64,000 nt of DNA from Diorhabda sublineata. Lineage: Eukaryota > Arthropoda > Insecta > Coleoptera > Chrysomelidae. The position numbers and the translations under genes were made by a program. Location of the stretch: contig NC_079477.1 of the NCBI RefSeq assembly GCF_026230105.1, forward strand, positions 5,523,001 to 5,587,000, read 5' to 3'. The notes below the pieces were generated by a model. It was given only the letters and a program-made list of their open reading frames with translations. It was not told where the DNA came from and ran no database searches. Position 1 is the first letter of the stretch. Each line of letters opens with the position of its first letter. This document shows positions 22,013 to 33,090 of the stretch, piece by piece.

Positions 22013-22147
22013 TGAGTCAAAATAATTTTTAAGCAAAATGAGAAATTATAACTCTTGCTTTCAATCATATTGATTCATTTCTATTTTAATGATCTCTGAT
22101 ACTTATTTAATGGTTTCAATGCGAGCGAAGCCGCGGGTAAAAGCTAG

Positions 22148-23204
22148 TAGAAAATATATTGACCAACAATCATTTCTTTGTATTCTCTAATAAATTCCGC
22201 TGGAGGTTAAGACGCAGCTTGCAAGCATATCTTCGAAATTTGAATAATCTTTTTCATTTTTGCTCGTACTATACTTCCAACTAATAATTTTAGAACTCTT
22301 AATTTCACAAAAATTAGTTTATTTGGTGTTTTTAACTTTTTTATATATATTTTATTAACTCAATTTATATATCCCATAAATCCTTGTTAATTCTTTATTA
22401 TTAACCATTTAAAGATGTGGTTAACTGCAATCAACAGAGAAGAAGTTGTTTGAAAGACAATATCAGCAAAATTTTCTATTAAAATTAATTTTTCAAACAA
22501 ATCTACAACAAGTAATAAATATGTGAATAAAATTTTGATCATTTTGTTGGTATTTTCTATCAAATTCTGTAGATTGCATTATATTGCATCTCCCAATTTT
22601 TATTGCTCATGAAATGAACGGCGATTGATTTATCTATTGAAATATATGAACTCAGTTTTCGCTGAATCCGTTTTGACTTTTATAACTTTTTGTGAAACAT
22701 TTTCCCCATACTTCCATATAATATTAAACTAAGTTATTTTTCCTATACGTGCCGCAAAAATAAATTTAATGTCATAGGGCATAAAATTTCCTACAGTTTT
22801 GATGCATACTTTACTGTATTTGTAACATAAAATAAATACGAACTGTCAGCTGCTAGAATTTGGAACATGGTCAACATTAGTCTCCATATTTAACATCATA
22901 TAGGTACACAACAAGCCAAGGTTCCCAAAAAACATCAATGCTGAATGGACCAAAAAATTTTAACTTCGTTCTCACACCAAATGCAAAATAAGGACACGTT
23001 TGGTGCTCCCTTTCACATGAGGTTTCTAATCAAAATAACCTTCGTAGGAGTCAATCAAGCTGTAAGATTTACCAATGCTCAAAAAAGCTCCTGGCTACGA
23101 ATTGATGTAGGCATTGAGCTAATGTTATATATTTTCAAGTTTTACAAATAATTTAATATAGAAGCCCAAAAAAAAATCTAAGGAAGCCTCCTTCTATCGA
23201 TTAA
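22148..23204. other. Spacer, nothing secure
   Basis: AT-rich. The open frame at 22945-23151 may be further LINE debris, since it adjoins the LINE relic, but it has no clear motif. Confidence 0.3.
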
Positions 23205-23450
23205 TAAACGTAATGTAGCAAAAACCGGCCTGGAAAACAGGAGCTACTGCGCAGTAGTTTTCGTGGAAGTCTCTCAGGCCTTCAATAAGATCTTAGACAA
23301 ACGCCTTATAGAATAAATCAAAAAACTTTCCACCCGATATACACTCTCATTTATAGATGTTCATTAGTAGAATAATATGGTGAATTTCAAAACCATGAAT
23401 CGGGCTTCAACTGTATCATTCCTCTGTCCATTATATTTCTATTTATGTAT
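23205..23450 (+). pseudogene. Jockey-like LINE reverse transcriptase relic
   Basis: Translation gives NRSYCAVVFVEVSQAFNKIL, then DKRLIE and IKKL. This matches the RT block A/VFLDVSQAFDKVWH, where one catalytic Asp lies; here that Asp is replaced by Glu. Stops follow. A short dead fragment. Confidence 0.6.
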
Positions 23451-23890
23451 GAAAAATTTTGTATTAGTAATATATATCTACTAATTTTCGAGCATTATAC
23501 ATATAATCATCAAAAAAACTATATTATTAACAGTTTATTTCCGATCTGTTGCTGTTTAACATAATCAGAAGACACATAAAAAGTTTATATGCAAATTCTT
23601 GTTAATTGAAAGCTTACAAGTGACTTTGAATTAGGTTACAAACGAGCAATCTGCAAATTCATTTGTTATTCATACCACTTTTGTTTCTTAAACCACCCAC
23701 ACTCACATTTTTTTGTACAAATGTTTATACAAGGTGATCCGATATACGATTGCACAATATAAAAATAATAAATAACATTATTTACTGTGAACAAAAACGG
23801 TACATATTCTACGAAGGTTGTTACTTGAGTTTTGAGATATAGTAACACTGATATGAATATGTCAAATCTGGCTTCCGACATGGATTAAAC
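23451..23890. other. Spacer before mariner relic
   Basis: Holds TATACAAGGTGATCCGATAT near 23720, which could be the decayed 5' end of the following mariner, and otherwise no signal. Confidence 0.3.
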
Positions 23891-24640
23891 CACAGCAGTG
23901 TGCCGATTAATTCGACATTTTGATGAAGCACCATCTCAAACCACCGTGTTTCGCTGGTTTTTCGAATTCAATCGTCGTCTCATTCAACTACAGGTTGAAT
24001 TTTGTGGAGATCGTCTAAAACCAGCTGTTGTGCCAGAAAACATCGGCAGTGCAAGATTGTCGTGTGAGATTGAAGCATACTTGGCATACGTTAATTCCAC
24101 TCGAATACATTCAATATTGAATGAACATTAGGTTGTCGAAAAGATTTTTTCGCGTACTGCATAATTTGACAATCGCTCACAAAAAGCTCGTGTCAATTGG
24201 TGTAGAGAAATGCTGAAAAATTTACGGTGTTTCAAAAGACGTCGATAAAATCGTGACAGGCAACGAGTTATGTGCATTTGAATCCGAAATTGAATAACAA
24301 TCTAGTGTATGGGATTTCAAGAAGAGTCAAATCCAATAGAAGTTGTTCGCGCACGAAGCTCTTCCAAAGCAAATGGTCCCGGTTTTTGTCGCCTCCGTTT
24401 AATTAGAGCAGCGCAGAACGGTCAATTCTGAATGGAATTCCAGCATTTGTTTGCCAAAAGTGTTCGAAAACCTTTCTCCACAACGACAATACGAGGTCTC
24501 CCACATCAGTTCAAATAAAAACGTTTTTGAACATCGAATTGATGGATCATCCGTCGTACATTCCTTGTTTTGCACTCGATGATTTCTTCTTATTTCCGCT
24601 AACCCTAAAGAATCGTTGCGATCAAATCACATGTTTTGGA
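23891..24640 (+). pseudogene. mariner transposase relic
   Basis: CRLIRHFDEAPSQTTVFRWF then EFNRRLIQLQVEF is the N-terminal helix-turn-helix region. It continues with PAVVPENIGSARL, ARVNWCREML, an SNPIEVVRARSSSK block and later pieces. Order and spacing fit a 340-residue mariner transposase (cut and paste, DD34D). At least five stops or frameshifts. The expected TGDE catalytic motif is reduced to TGNE-like. No matching inverted repeats were confirmed. Confidence 0.65.
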
Positions 24641-26369
24641 GATACCCCAATCGGAACTAACAATTGGTTCATAGGCATGTAAAAGTGTATTAATTTTAAT
24701 GGAGATTATTTTGAAAAACAATAAAACCATATCCAGTTATAAATATTTGTTATTATTTGTTGTTCTCGAAACTTCATTAGCAGCCCTCGTACAATCATTT
24801 TTTATGAAACCAAAACCCGAACAGAGGCAACTTTTCCGTTTTTAAAATCATAATGAATATGACAAAGCTTTCAGCATTAACGTAGATCTATTCTAATGGA
24901 AAATTTCATAGTCCACGCTACTGTTTGTAGTTCGTGAATGTATTATACTTTTTAGAAAGAGGTAAACCGTGTGCAACTTCTTTAATCTCAAGCGTATCAC
25001 CGTGACGTTCAGAGCATCACAAAAGGCTGCTCACACGTGCAAAATAATTTGTATCGTTGTAACATAAAAATGAATAAACTTCTTGTCACGGATACATACT
25101 CAATCAACTATATATAAAACAGAGCTTGAAAGCGCAGACCATAATACGTCCGTTTTAAATTTTATGAATATAAATAATAATTTTTTATTCTCTGCAATAA
25201 GATATGCAAGTCGTATTTCGTTCGCCTCCACAAGCAACGATAATAATCGCCTTCACGTTTGTAGCACACATTGAACCAGCTCATTGTTCTTTTTTATTGG
25301 TCTTTTTCTCTAAAAAAAAAATACATTGACGATTATACATTCAAGACAGAAACGTATTGTTGAGTACCGAGTGGATTATCAATATTTTCGGAACGTAAAA
25401 CTATTTCAGGAAATACGATTAGTTAGTTACTTTTATTGGAACCTATATATTCTGTAATTGATAGTGCAGGATATTTTGGTAATCATTTTGTCAATTTCGT
25501 CGGGATTACCAACATTTTACGTTAGAAACGTGTGAAACCTTTCATTCAATTAGTATTAACGATATTCTCGACCACAGGAAGAAATAATTATTGATATTGA
25601 TACAAGGAATCCACAGCTTGATGTTATTATATAGAACAGGTAAATTAGGATTAAACTCGAAATTAAATTGGGCGCTTCTGATTTTCTAGATTCTCGGAGG
25701 TTTTCGGTTACTGAATAAGCCTAGTTACAGAATTACGAGCATCGGTTCTAGAAATTTTGTAACTTGTAACTCAAAACAAATTTTGAAACGGGAATAACTC
25801 GAAAACTAAGAGAGATACGAGAAAAGCTGCCCGAACAAAAAATGTAGGGCACAAATTTTCTACAAAAAAGGTCTCCAGTCATTTTTTCGTTGGAGCCACT
25901 ATTTTTGAGTAAATCTCTCTCAACGCCTAAAGCCGGAGAATCCGCTAGCAAATTTCCGCCAGTGCAAATTGGCAAATTTAAGCCAATTTACGTTCCAGGC
26001 GCACATGGAAAGTGCTCTAACTCTTGGAAAACTACATTGTTTCCAAAAAATACAGTTAGTTAGCATAATTTTCGACTTAAGGTATATGAAGAGGTATATT
26101 GGACATATAATCACTTGAAGTTTCAGTGGATATATTTTATCACTCGCCACATAAACACGCAAATCCAACGACAGATTTGTCGGTCGTGTTATTATCAATA
26201 TTTTCATGTATATAAAACACATGAACTACTTCTTGGTTTCAAATGAACTAACTTTTAAAAAACGCGATCTTGAACAAACACTATCTTCCTTCTCGGTTGA
26301 TTATTATTTCAATATTCACAAACTTCTTAATAGTTTTTCTTTCACAAAAATGTGGCTACTTATTTTTTA
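24641..26369. other. Spacer
   Basis: Short open frames (25083-25274, 25748-26222, 26206-26424) show no motif. At 25780-25810 the complement of the ATTCGAGTTATT-like motif of the following tandem repeat occurs, suggesting a related inverted copy. Confidence 0.3.
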
Positions 26370-26790
26370 CTGTACTGTTTTCGAGTTATTCGCGATTCAA
26401 AATATTTTATTATGGAAATTTTGAGGTTAGGAAAATTGAAACCTTTTTTTGTACACAATGTTGTGATACACATTTTTTGTCCTGGCAATTTGTGTCAAAA
26501 TCCTTATAGTTTTCGAGATATCCGCAATTCAAAATGTTTTTGAGTACATGAACCCATTTTACGGTGAAAATTTTGAGGTTAGAAAAAAATACTCACAATT
26601 ACAGAACTTTTTATGGAATTCCTGGCAGTTTTTGAGTTATTTGCGATTAAAAATATTTTTGAGCGTATAAACTCGTTATACGGTGAAAATTTTGTGGTTA
26701 GGAACAAATACCTGGGATACCTGTACTCAACATTTTTTGTCATGGCAGTTTTTATCGAGTTATTCCGGTTTCAAAACTTTTTAAAGTTTC
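26370..26790. repeat. Divergent tandem repeat, about 120-131-bp period
   Basis: The motif GTTTTCGAGTTATTCGCGAT followed by TCAAAATATTTT recurs at about 26378, 26509, 26629 and 26750. Two units also share a CGGTGAAAATTTTG-type stretch. Units have many substitutions and indels. Open frames through the array (26206-26543, 26613-26900) are by-products of the repeat. Confidence 0.65.
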
Positions 26791-28259
26791 TAGTACCAAA
26801 ATTTCGAAAATCCGTGCCCGTAATTTTGTTAAGAGTTGCTAGACTCATTCTGTATCCCAAAACTTCCCAAAATATAGAAAATCAAAACCGCCCAATTTAA
26901 TTTAGCTCAAAATCGCCTAATTTGCCTGTACTAATAATCAAAATGATTCGAAGATCCAATAGAATATCCCGTCTTTTGAATTCGAAGCCCTTAAAAATTT
27001 CTTCATTGATTTTAAAATCTCTAACTTTCATTATCCATGCTTCTGTGGTGAGCGAAGTATTTCCCTGTAGATTGAAATCGACAATTGTTAAATCGAATTC
27101 TAAAAAAGGAAATAAAATTTTCTACCAATCAGTGGTCTGCCCAGTTTTTTGTATCATTTATCGATTTTGTAAAAGCAAAATTAATGCTAATCAGAATGGA
27201 TACCAAAAATTGAAATCTACTACTGCTTGTGTTAAGTACAATGAATTTTTAAACCATTTATTTATGGAAAAATTGGAGATCTATATCGGTATGTCTAGTA
27301 GATCGAAACGTCGATATTTTATGATTTCAAAATTTTAATTAAAAGAGACCTAAAATCAAGATAATTCATCAACAAAACTATATAAAAGAGGTCTAAGAAG
27401 TAAAAAATTATAGAAAATTATGTTTATATTTTTACAATATTTTCGACCATATTTCAATCCTTGAAATTGAATACATAGTCATTAGGTCGTGAAACTTTTG
27501 AAATATAAATTGAAAGAGTACACTTTGGTGTTTCATTGCCACAATCCCACAACAATTACGCTAATTATTTAGTAGACTCCGTTTCAATTTATGTACAAAT
27601 TTGTTAGTTATGGTATGTTGAAAATTTAAAATCATTATCAAAATGGCGAACCATTCTTACAGAACATGCTTTCTACATAAATTTTGAAAAAAGAACAATA
27701 CTTTTGTACAGAATATAAAACAGATAGACAAAATACTCATACGCGAGGAACAAGACATCATCAATATATATTCTTCCCTATTTTATAACAAATGGTCAAA
27801 CCCATTAAGCTACAAGTAACTATGTGCCTCAGATTTTACTGCGAAACATATATAAAGTTACGTGGGAAAGAAAATGTTTATTTAGTGGTGGATATCCCGA
27901 CTGTTTAATGAGAGTGCTCAACAACAATTTATTAGGCTTGTAATGAAAATACTACAAAAGGAAAACAGAAACGGCGAGAAGCCCAACAGAAGATAATTAG
28001 TTTTCCGAACAATCCCTTAGAACCCCACTAAGGAAACTTTAGTATCCTCGGCATCGAGTAGCAAGAAGACAAGTAAGTACAGGGAGGGATTGAAAATTAA
28101 AATAAAACATTGTCAGAACCAATAGTTCTATTAGACTTTTACTGTTTCATTTGTAGTATATTTGATTGCTACTGTGAAACCTGTTTCAATGGGGTTTCAA
28201 GGTACTAAAGATTTTGACCATTTAAAAAGATTTTCACTATCCACTTTTTAAATTACTAG
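26791..28259. other. Spacer with one copy of an interspersed repeat
   Basis: The open frame at 26922-27338 (138 residues, basic) is unrecognised and probably chance. At 27500-27590 lies TTTGGTGTTTCATTGCCAC with neighbouring sequence related to 30085-30190 and 51590-51685. Confidence 0.35.
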
Positions 28260-28945
28260 AGTTTATAATTATAATTGTCTTATTAACAAAGGTCCCTACG
28301 GGCCTTAATTTCTTTTATTTTCTAATCGGTCTTTAACTGAATTCATTCATTCAATCTTCTGCACAGGTTGCCATTCTTTTACACACCAATTCTACCCTTC
28401 ACATATCTTCCATCGCCACGTCCAACAATTTTTTCTCTGGCGTCTATCTTCTTATATCTCCTACTTCTTCTATGACCCTTTTTGCAAATCCTGTTTATCA
28501 TCCAATCCAATCCTTGTTATTGATGGGTATTTATACAAATAATTGGTTAGCTATTATTCTCCAAAGTTCATGTGTTTATATTTTACAGAAATTTTCTTCA
28601 ACACCTTTCTTTCAAATATAATCAATTCCGTTTATTCTACCTCTGTTGGGTAGAACTTCCTTTTAGTATATAACTTTTGGTTCTATTATTGTTGGATATA
28701 TTCTAATTTTGAGATAATTCCTGTGTACTTTTAACTTTTACATAATGATTCTACGGTTCTTTTTTATTTCAGTCCGTTCTTTGCTTTTATTTGACAGTGT
28801 TGTTCTCAGGTATTCGAATTCATTCGAACTCGAGTGCCTGTTTCAGCGCCATCTCTTGGTTTATTAGCATTACTGAACGTACTTGGAATTAACAGTTTCG
28901 TTTCTGCTTTTGGCGGCATATTCCAAATTTTAAATTCAAATCTTT
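28260..28945. other. Possible LINE tail debris, then spacer
   Basis: The minus strand at 28350-28480 gives LDVAMEDM and CKRMATCAED, which resemble the tail of insect LINE proteins, but stops break it and I am not sure. The rest is unrecognised. Confidence 0.25.
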
Positions 28946-29044
28946 GGTCCAATTATTTTTCGAAACAATTCAATAGAGTTGTATCAACCAAAACGATCGT
29001 GATCGTGATACAGCTCCATTGAATTGTTTCGAAAATAACTGGAC
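28946..29044. repeat. 40-bp-stem hairpin
   Basis: 28946-28986 and 29006-29044 are reverse complements with three substitutions and one extra base, separated by 19 bases (core TTTTCGAAACAATTCAAT). A transcript would fold into a single stem loop of about 99 nt. This is pre-miRNA size, but also the form of a small foldback element. On the minus strand two of the substitutions become G-U pairs. Confidence 0.6.
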
Positions 29045-29129
29045 GAAAGTTGATCTTGAATATACTTTCATTTTTAATTATGGGAAGAATGGGGCTTCAA
29101 AGCTTTCGAGTACACATGTACTCATGGCC

Positions 29130-29222
29130 TGGAAAATAATTAGTCAAGAAAGAATTGGCGTTTTGAAAAGGATTATTTCTTTTAAAAAACATTAAATTGA
29201 TCGATGTCAAAAATCAATATTC
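29130..29222 (+). repeat. Left inverted arm around LINE relic
   Basis: Contains ACATTAAATTGATCGATGTC and AAAAATCAATATTC, matching the reverse complement of 29984-30062 across nearly its whole length. A 14-base insertion after GGAAAATAATTAG is the main difference. Confidence 0.65.
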
Positions 29223-29289
29223 AAATTGAGGCTATTGATTATTATTATTATTACTATGCAAAAGACTTATGTACTACTCAGCTTAGAGC

Positions 29290-29935
29290 CGTTTTTATTT
29301 ACCTATCCTGGATGCAAAGTACCAAAAGGATTAGGTTCGGTTCACATAAAGAACTTGCGCACTGTGTGGCAAGTATTCAATATTAGAGCCTTCTGGATGT
29401 CGCCGAAGGTGTTTGCTGGTAATCACAGTTTGGCGATGCTATAGTGCAGGGTCTTAGGCACGACGCTGGTTGCTGACATAGTAACTGGGATTATTTCACA
29501 TTTTCGCTGGGCCACATCTGTTTAATCTCAATTGCGAGATACGCGAATTTGGCCAGTTTATCCTGGTGTTTGTTGAGATCGTTATGAGAGATCGGTATAG
29601 CTACATCGACAAGGACTCTTCTATCAACCACCACGATGTCAGGTCTGTTATTCGTCATTTGTCTATCGGTGATAATGGATCGTAGTAGAGGCTAAAATTG
29701 TAATTTTCAAGCACCTGCTGCTGGGACTTGTAATACGATGTATAAGCATTGAGAAGACCGAACTTATAAGTGAGTTTCTGGTGGAGGATGTTGCACACTT
29801 GGTTATGCCGGTGTAGATAGTCGGTATTAGCTAACACACTACAGATGTTATATATTTGTCTCTGATATTTGTTGCACTTTCTGCATTTGTCAGATTGAGT
29901 GTTCGAATCCTTAATAACATTTTTCTTGTAGTTAT
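29290..29935 (-). pseudogene. LINE C-terminus with restriction-like endonuclease (R4/Dong type)
   Basis: On the minus strand: a Cys/His cluster (CRKCNKYQRQIYNIC, ANTDYLHRHNQVCNILHQKL), then TNNRPDIVVVDRRVLVDVAI, then DLNKHQDKLAKFAYLAIEI, QMWPSENVKIIPVTMSATSV and ALILNTCHTVRKF. PD followed by a distal Asp in VDVAIP is the active-site pattern of the restriction-like endonuclease found at the C-terminus of R2, R4/Dong and NeSL LINEs, preceded by a CCHC motif. The order matches. Frameshifts and stops between blocks make it dead. No RT domain remains. It sits between inverted arms at 29130-29222 and 29984-30062. Confidence 0.6.
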
Positions 29936-29983
29936 TCGTGTAAGGTATGCAAATTATTATTTTTATTTAATCAAGCGTCACTT

Positions 29984-30062
29984 GGAATATTGATTTTTGA
30001 CATCGATGAATTTAATGTTTCTTAGAAGAAATAACCAATCTTAAAACGCCTAATTATTTCCC
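29984..30062 (-). repeat. Right inverted arm around LINE relic
   Basis: Reverse-complement partner of 29130-29222. Together they bracket about 760 bases of LINE sequence. Beyond the arms the two sides do not match. Confidence 0.65.
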
Positions 30063-31070
30063 GAACGAAGAAGAAACATAAATATTCGGAACCTCGAAAT
30101 ATATTAGAGTTAGTACAATTTGATGTTTAATTTTGCCACAATTCCACTACGAAAACGTTCATAATCTAGCTGACAAAGACTAGAAACTTCTACATATCCA
30201 TTTCAATTAACAAAATAACTCCTTACGTGAATACAATGAAAATACTTCGACTGAACCCGTGGTACAATGTGATTAACAAGATGTTGTTGGTAGGCATCCG
30301 CCCCAGATCAACTACGCATCCACTACATTATTTCAAATGTCAATTCAGCTCTGCGATTTGCTGGATATCATAGCCCCTAGGGTTACCTACCGTCAAACCT
30401 ATAAACGTATTAGTTGTGTTAATGAACCAACAGAGTACGCTACGGTTCATTTTACCATCCCGCACGCTGTTTTAATTGCTTTTGATGTAGATAAATAGAT
30501 AATATTTATACAACAAAATAAAAATTCCTTAAAAGATGACTATAAATTTTATTGAGTGACGCCGCTGAAAAAAAACCCAACATTTCGTATTTTATTTACG
30601 ATCCTCTATCTTCGGTTCTCAACTATGTTATTTCCTACAGTTCCCCATAAATGAAGATATTTCTTTGAGTCCGTTTAATTAGCGTGTGGCTGTTCCATAC
30701 AAACGTTGATATTTATTATGAATTAACTTTAATTTATAGAAAAATAAATTCTAGACGTTGTTTTGTATTAACTAGGTGGAACACACGATAAGGCTGTTCC
30801 GATGCTAACTAGTTTAACGAACAGGATGTTTTTTAAAACGGTTTTAAGATGTGCTTCTTATCCGATTATGTATATAAAAGAACATGTCCTCACTGAATGA
30901 TTGAGTGGCTTACCGATTCATCAGCGCACAGAAGAAATTACTAAAACTTCAACAATGAAGTTTTGATTGTATGTTCCTTTTGCAACGTAATCTCTCATGA
31001 AGAGGAGATTTTTTCAATTTTTTAACACTAAGAGGGTTAAATTAGATTAAATGAGTTAGCGCGTAACGCT
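30063..31070. other. Spacer with interspersed repeat copy
   Basis: 30085-30190 is related to 51590-51685 (AATATATTA, TTTGATGTTT, TTGCCAC, TCATAATCTAGCTGACAAAGACT). No coding signal in the rest. Confidence 0.35.
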
Positions 31071-31074
31071 CATC

Positions 31075-31265
31075 GTCGTGTTCCACCCTGGACTGTTTAC
31101 CAGTCAAGTAGCAATGACTTCGTAAGTTACGTGCTTGGCTGTTTTTTTTTATTTCCTTGCAGCAGCGACAAGGGTTGCGGGAGTTTCTCCGATATTCTCT
31201 ACGTGGTGCTTCACCGGACAATGCCAGCTGAGCATACCAGTAACTCTCGTTGGCTCATGTTTAAA
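31075..31265 (-). pseudogene. LINE C-terminal relic
   Basis: The minus strand gives LSWHCPVKHHVENIGETPA, close to the LTGHCxLNKHLxxMG block after the RNase H-like region of jockey-type LINEs, where a CRxC motif should follow but is out of frame. Fragment of about 190 bases. Sequence at 31285-31400 resembles 58960-59075 and may belong to the same element. Confidence 0.4.
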
Positions 31266-31499
31266 TAACGGAAATATTTTTTGGTTAGAATGAGAAATAA
31301 ATCTCTTCGATTGTTTCAGACCTGAAGTCTTACTCCATGTTTCTGATTTCCTCTTTTTATCTCACTTTTTTATGATAAATTTTGGAAAAACCTACTAAAG
31401 GTTGTTATATGGTATGAAAGGAGCTGCGCCTTTCTTCACGAGGGCATCATCTTGTTGCCATTTGGAAGGAATTTCCTATTTTGTGTTTAAACTAAAAAT

Positions 31500-31575
31500 T
31501 TAAAAACAATGAAATATACGGGATATTTCTTTGAACTTGGAAGAGCAGTTCAAGACTCTGCCTTAATAGTTTTTT
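31500..31575 (-). pseudogene. Tc-like (DUF4817-type) C-terminal fragment, copy 1
   Basis: The minus strand reads ELLFQVQRNI, the same as ILLFQFQRNI in the relic at 61620-61745. It is cut off before the terminal HFEHLL motif and lies in the opposite orientation to the neighbouring copy at 31720-33075. Confidence 0.4.
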
Positions 31576-31719
31576 ATGTTCACCCAATCGTGCATGAACC
31601 ACATATATCTGCTAATGTTTAATGAATAACATGGGTGAGCAATCATTTTGGAGAAAATCTAATTATGACCATTCAGGTTATTATAAAAAAATATGTATTG
31701 TAAATTATGGGAATTAATA

Positions 31720-31796
31720 AAACCGTCTCGTGTAAGACCAGCTTCATCAGTAAACATTTAAACATCCTACGTAGATTCCGGAAGTGTGTAGAAGTA
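31720..31796 (+). pseudogene. Tc-like relic, left part, split by mariner
   Basis: The + strand reads NILRRFRKCVEV and is interrupted at a TA by the mariner at 31797-33046. The frame resumes at 33049 with QGVHFEHLLQ. The xRRxxxCVEVxGxHFEHLL ending is the C-terminus of a repetitive Tc3/DUF4817-like transposase family. Upstream sequence is decayed. Confidence 0.55.
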
Positions 31797-33046
31797 CGAG
31801 GCATATTTGTTAAGTAAGTACCGTTTTGGAATTAAAAAAAGAAGTGCAAAGATATCGCAATAATTTTATTTTTACATGAAAGCCTGTACCTTAATCTACT
31901 TTTCTACATAATTTTCGTGAATATTGAGGCACTTGTCATAACGTGGCACCAGTTTTTGAATACGCTCCTCATAAAATTCTGCCGCCTGACTTGTTAACTA
32001 CTGTATCACAACTGTTTTAACTTCGTTATCGTATTGAAGACACGCTGAACGCCCAGGTGTTTCTTCAAGTACAGGAGCAAATGGTAGTCGCCGAACGCCA
32101 ATTCAGTGCTGTAGGGAGGATGATCCAGAGTTTCCCATTGAAAAGATTAAATGAGATCTTTGGTCCGATTAGCTACATGTGGACGGGCATTGTCATGCAT
32201 CATACCCTTACTCAATAAGTCGTTGCATTGATTGTCTCATTACGATGCCGAAATTCCACTGTCCAAAAAAAACTGTGCACATGATTTTCCGGGCAGAAAT
32301 TGTTTGCTTAAACTTCACTTTTTTGGGTGACCATGAATGTCGCCATTCCATGGATTGTTGTTTCGATTCTGGTGTGACGTAGGTCACCCATATTTCGTCA
32401 CCAGTAATAATTTGGTCTAAAAAATCTTCACCTTCATTGTGGTACCGCTCAACGAAAGTAAATGCACTGCGTAAACGTTGGGTTTGTACAAATCCGTCAA
32501 CATGTTTGGAACTCAACGTGAACACAATTTCCGGTATTTCAAGTTTTCGGTCACAATGCGATACAAAACACTACGAGAATATTGAGGAAAGAAGTCGCAC
32601 AATGATGAAATTGTAAAGCGTCTGTTTCCTCTCACCTTTTCGTCTACTTTCTGCACCAAATCTTCATTAACGACCGAAGAACGCCCACTCCGTTCCTCAT
32701 CATACACATTTGTGCGGCCATCTTTAAATGCTCTCACCCATTTCCTTACCATTCCATCACTCATAATGTTTTGTTCGTAAACTTGACAGATCTCACGATG
32801 AATATCGATCGGTTTTACGCCTTTAGCACTAAGAAATCGTATAATAGTCCGTACTTCACAATCGGCTGGACTCACGATTGTCGGAGGCATCTTAACGTAA
32901 ACAATGTACACAATGAAGGATCAGACTGTAATGGCGTCAGTGCGTAGACAAGAGATGTAGGTAACCAACGCGCATGTGCGGAACGCCGACCTTGGGGTTG
33001 CGGCAGCGGAATCGCAAAACGGTACTTACTTAAAAAATATGCCTCG
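31797..33046 (-). mobile_element. mariner element, 1250 bp, nearly full length
   Basis: Inverted ends starting CGAGGCATATTTGTTAAGTA at 31797 and ending in the complement at 33046 match over about 31 bases with one mismatch. Both ends abut TA (31795-31796 and 33047-33048), the mariner target duplication. Size is normal for mariner. The minus strand carries a degenerate transposase (separate entry). It lies inside an older Tc-like relic. Confidence 0.9.
31870..32911 (-). pseudogene. mariner transposase, frameshifted
   Basis: DD34D cut-and-paste transposase, inactive. The first frame (32911-32513) begins ahead of MPPTIVSPADCEVRTIIRFL and covers the helix-turn-helix DNA-binding half, including GRSSVVNEDLVQKVDEKV. 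A shift near 32513-32525 leads to the second frame with the first catalytic Asp in IITGDEIW and the SPKKVKFKQ and RKIMCTVFF blocks. After a stop region, MHDNARPHVANRTKDLI holds the second Asp and AFGDYHLL the third. All three catalytic residues are still visible, so damage is limited to a frameshift and a few stops. Expected length is about 345 residues. Confidence 0.8.
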
Positions 33047-33090
33047 TACAAGGTGTCCACTTCGAACATTTATTACAGTTTTTTTGTTTA
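33047..33090 (+). pseudogene. Tc-like relic, right part
   Basis: Continuation after the mariner of the frame broken at 31796: HFEHLLQFF. It matches the minus strand of 61620-61690, which has no mariner and serves as the empty-site comparison. Confidence 0.55.

Larger units (their letters stand above)
20632..22147 (+). mobile_element. Helitron, internally decayed
   Basis: Starts with TCTTACTACTATTATAAATG at 20632, the 5' terminus shared by a very common insect Helitron group, and has the usual ACTACTTGACCGATCATCAT-like subterminal stretch. Ends with GCGAGCGAAGCCGCGGGTAA then AAGCTAG at 22147. This is a GC-rich 3' hairpin followed by a CTRR terminus, with T as the next base, as expected for insertion into AT. 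It carries an N-terminal Rep/helicase fragment (21018 onward) and a nested MITE (21445-22012). The rolling-circle replication and helicase domains are missing, so it is non-autonomous. Confidence 0.8.

Noticed and set aside
26922..27338. 138-codon open frame as a gene
   Set aside because: Compositionally biased, no motif, no splice or promoter context, next to a degenerate tandem repeat.
29895..29910. TGTTCGAATCC resembling a tRNA B box
   Set aside because: No A box or cloverleaf at the right distance upstream; it lies inside the LINE relic.
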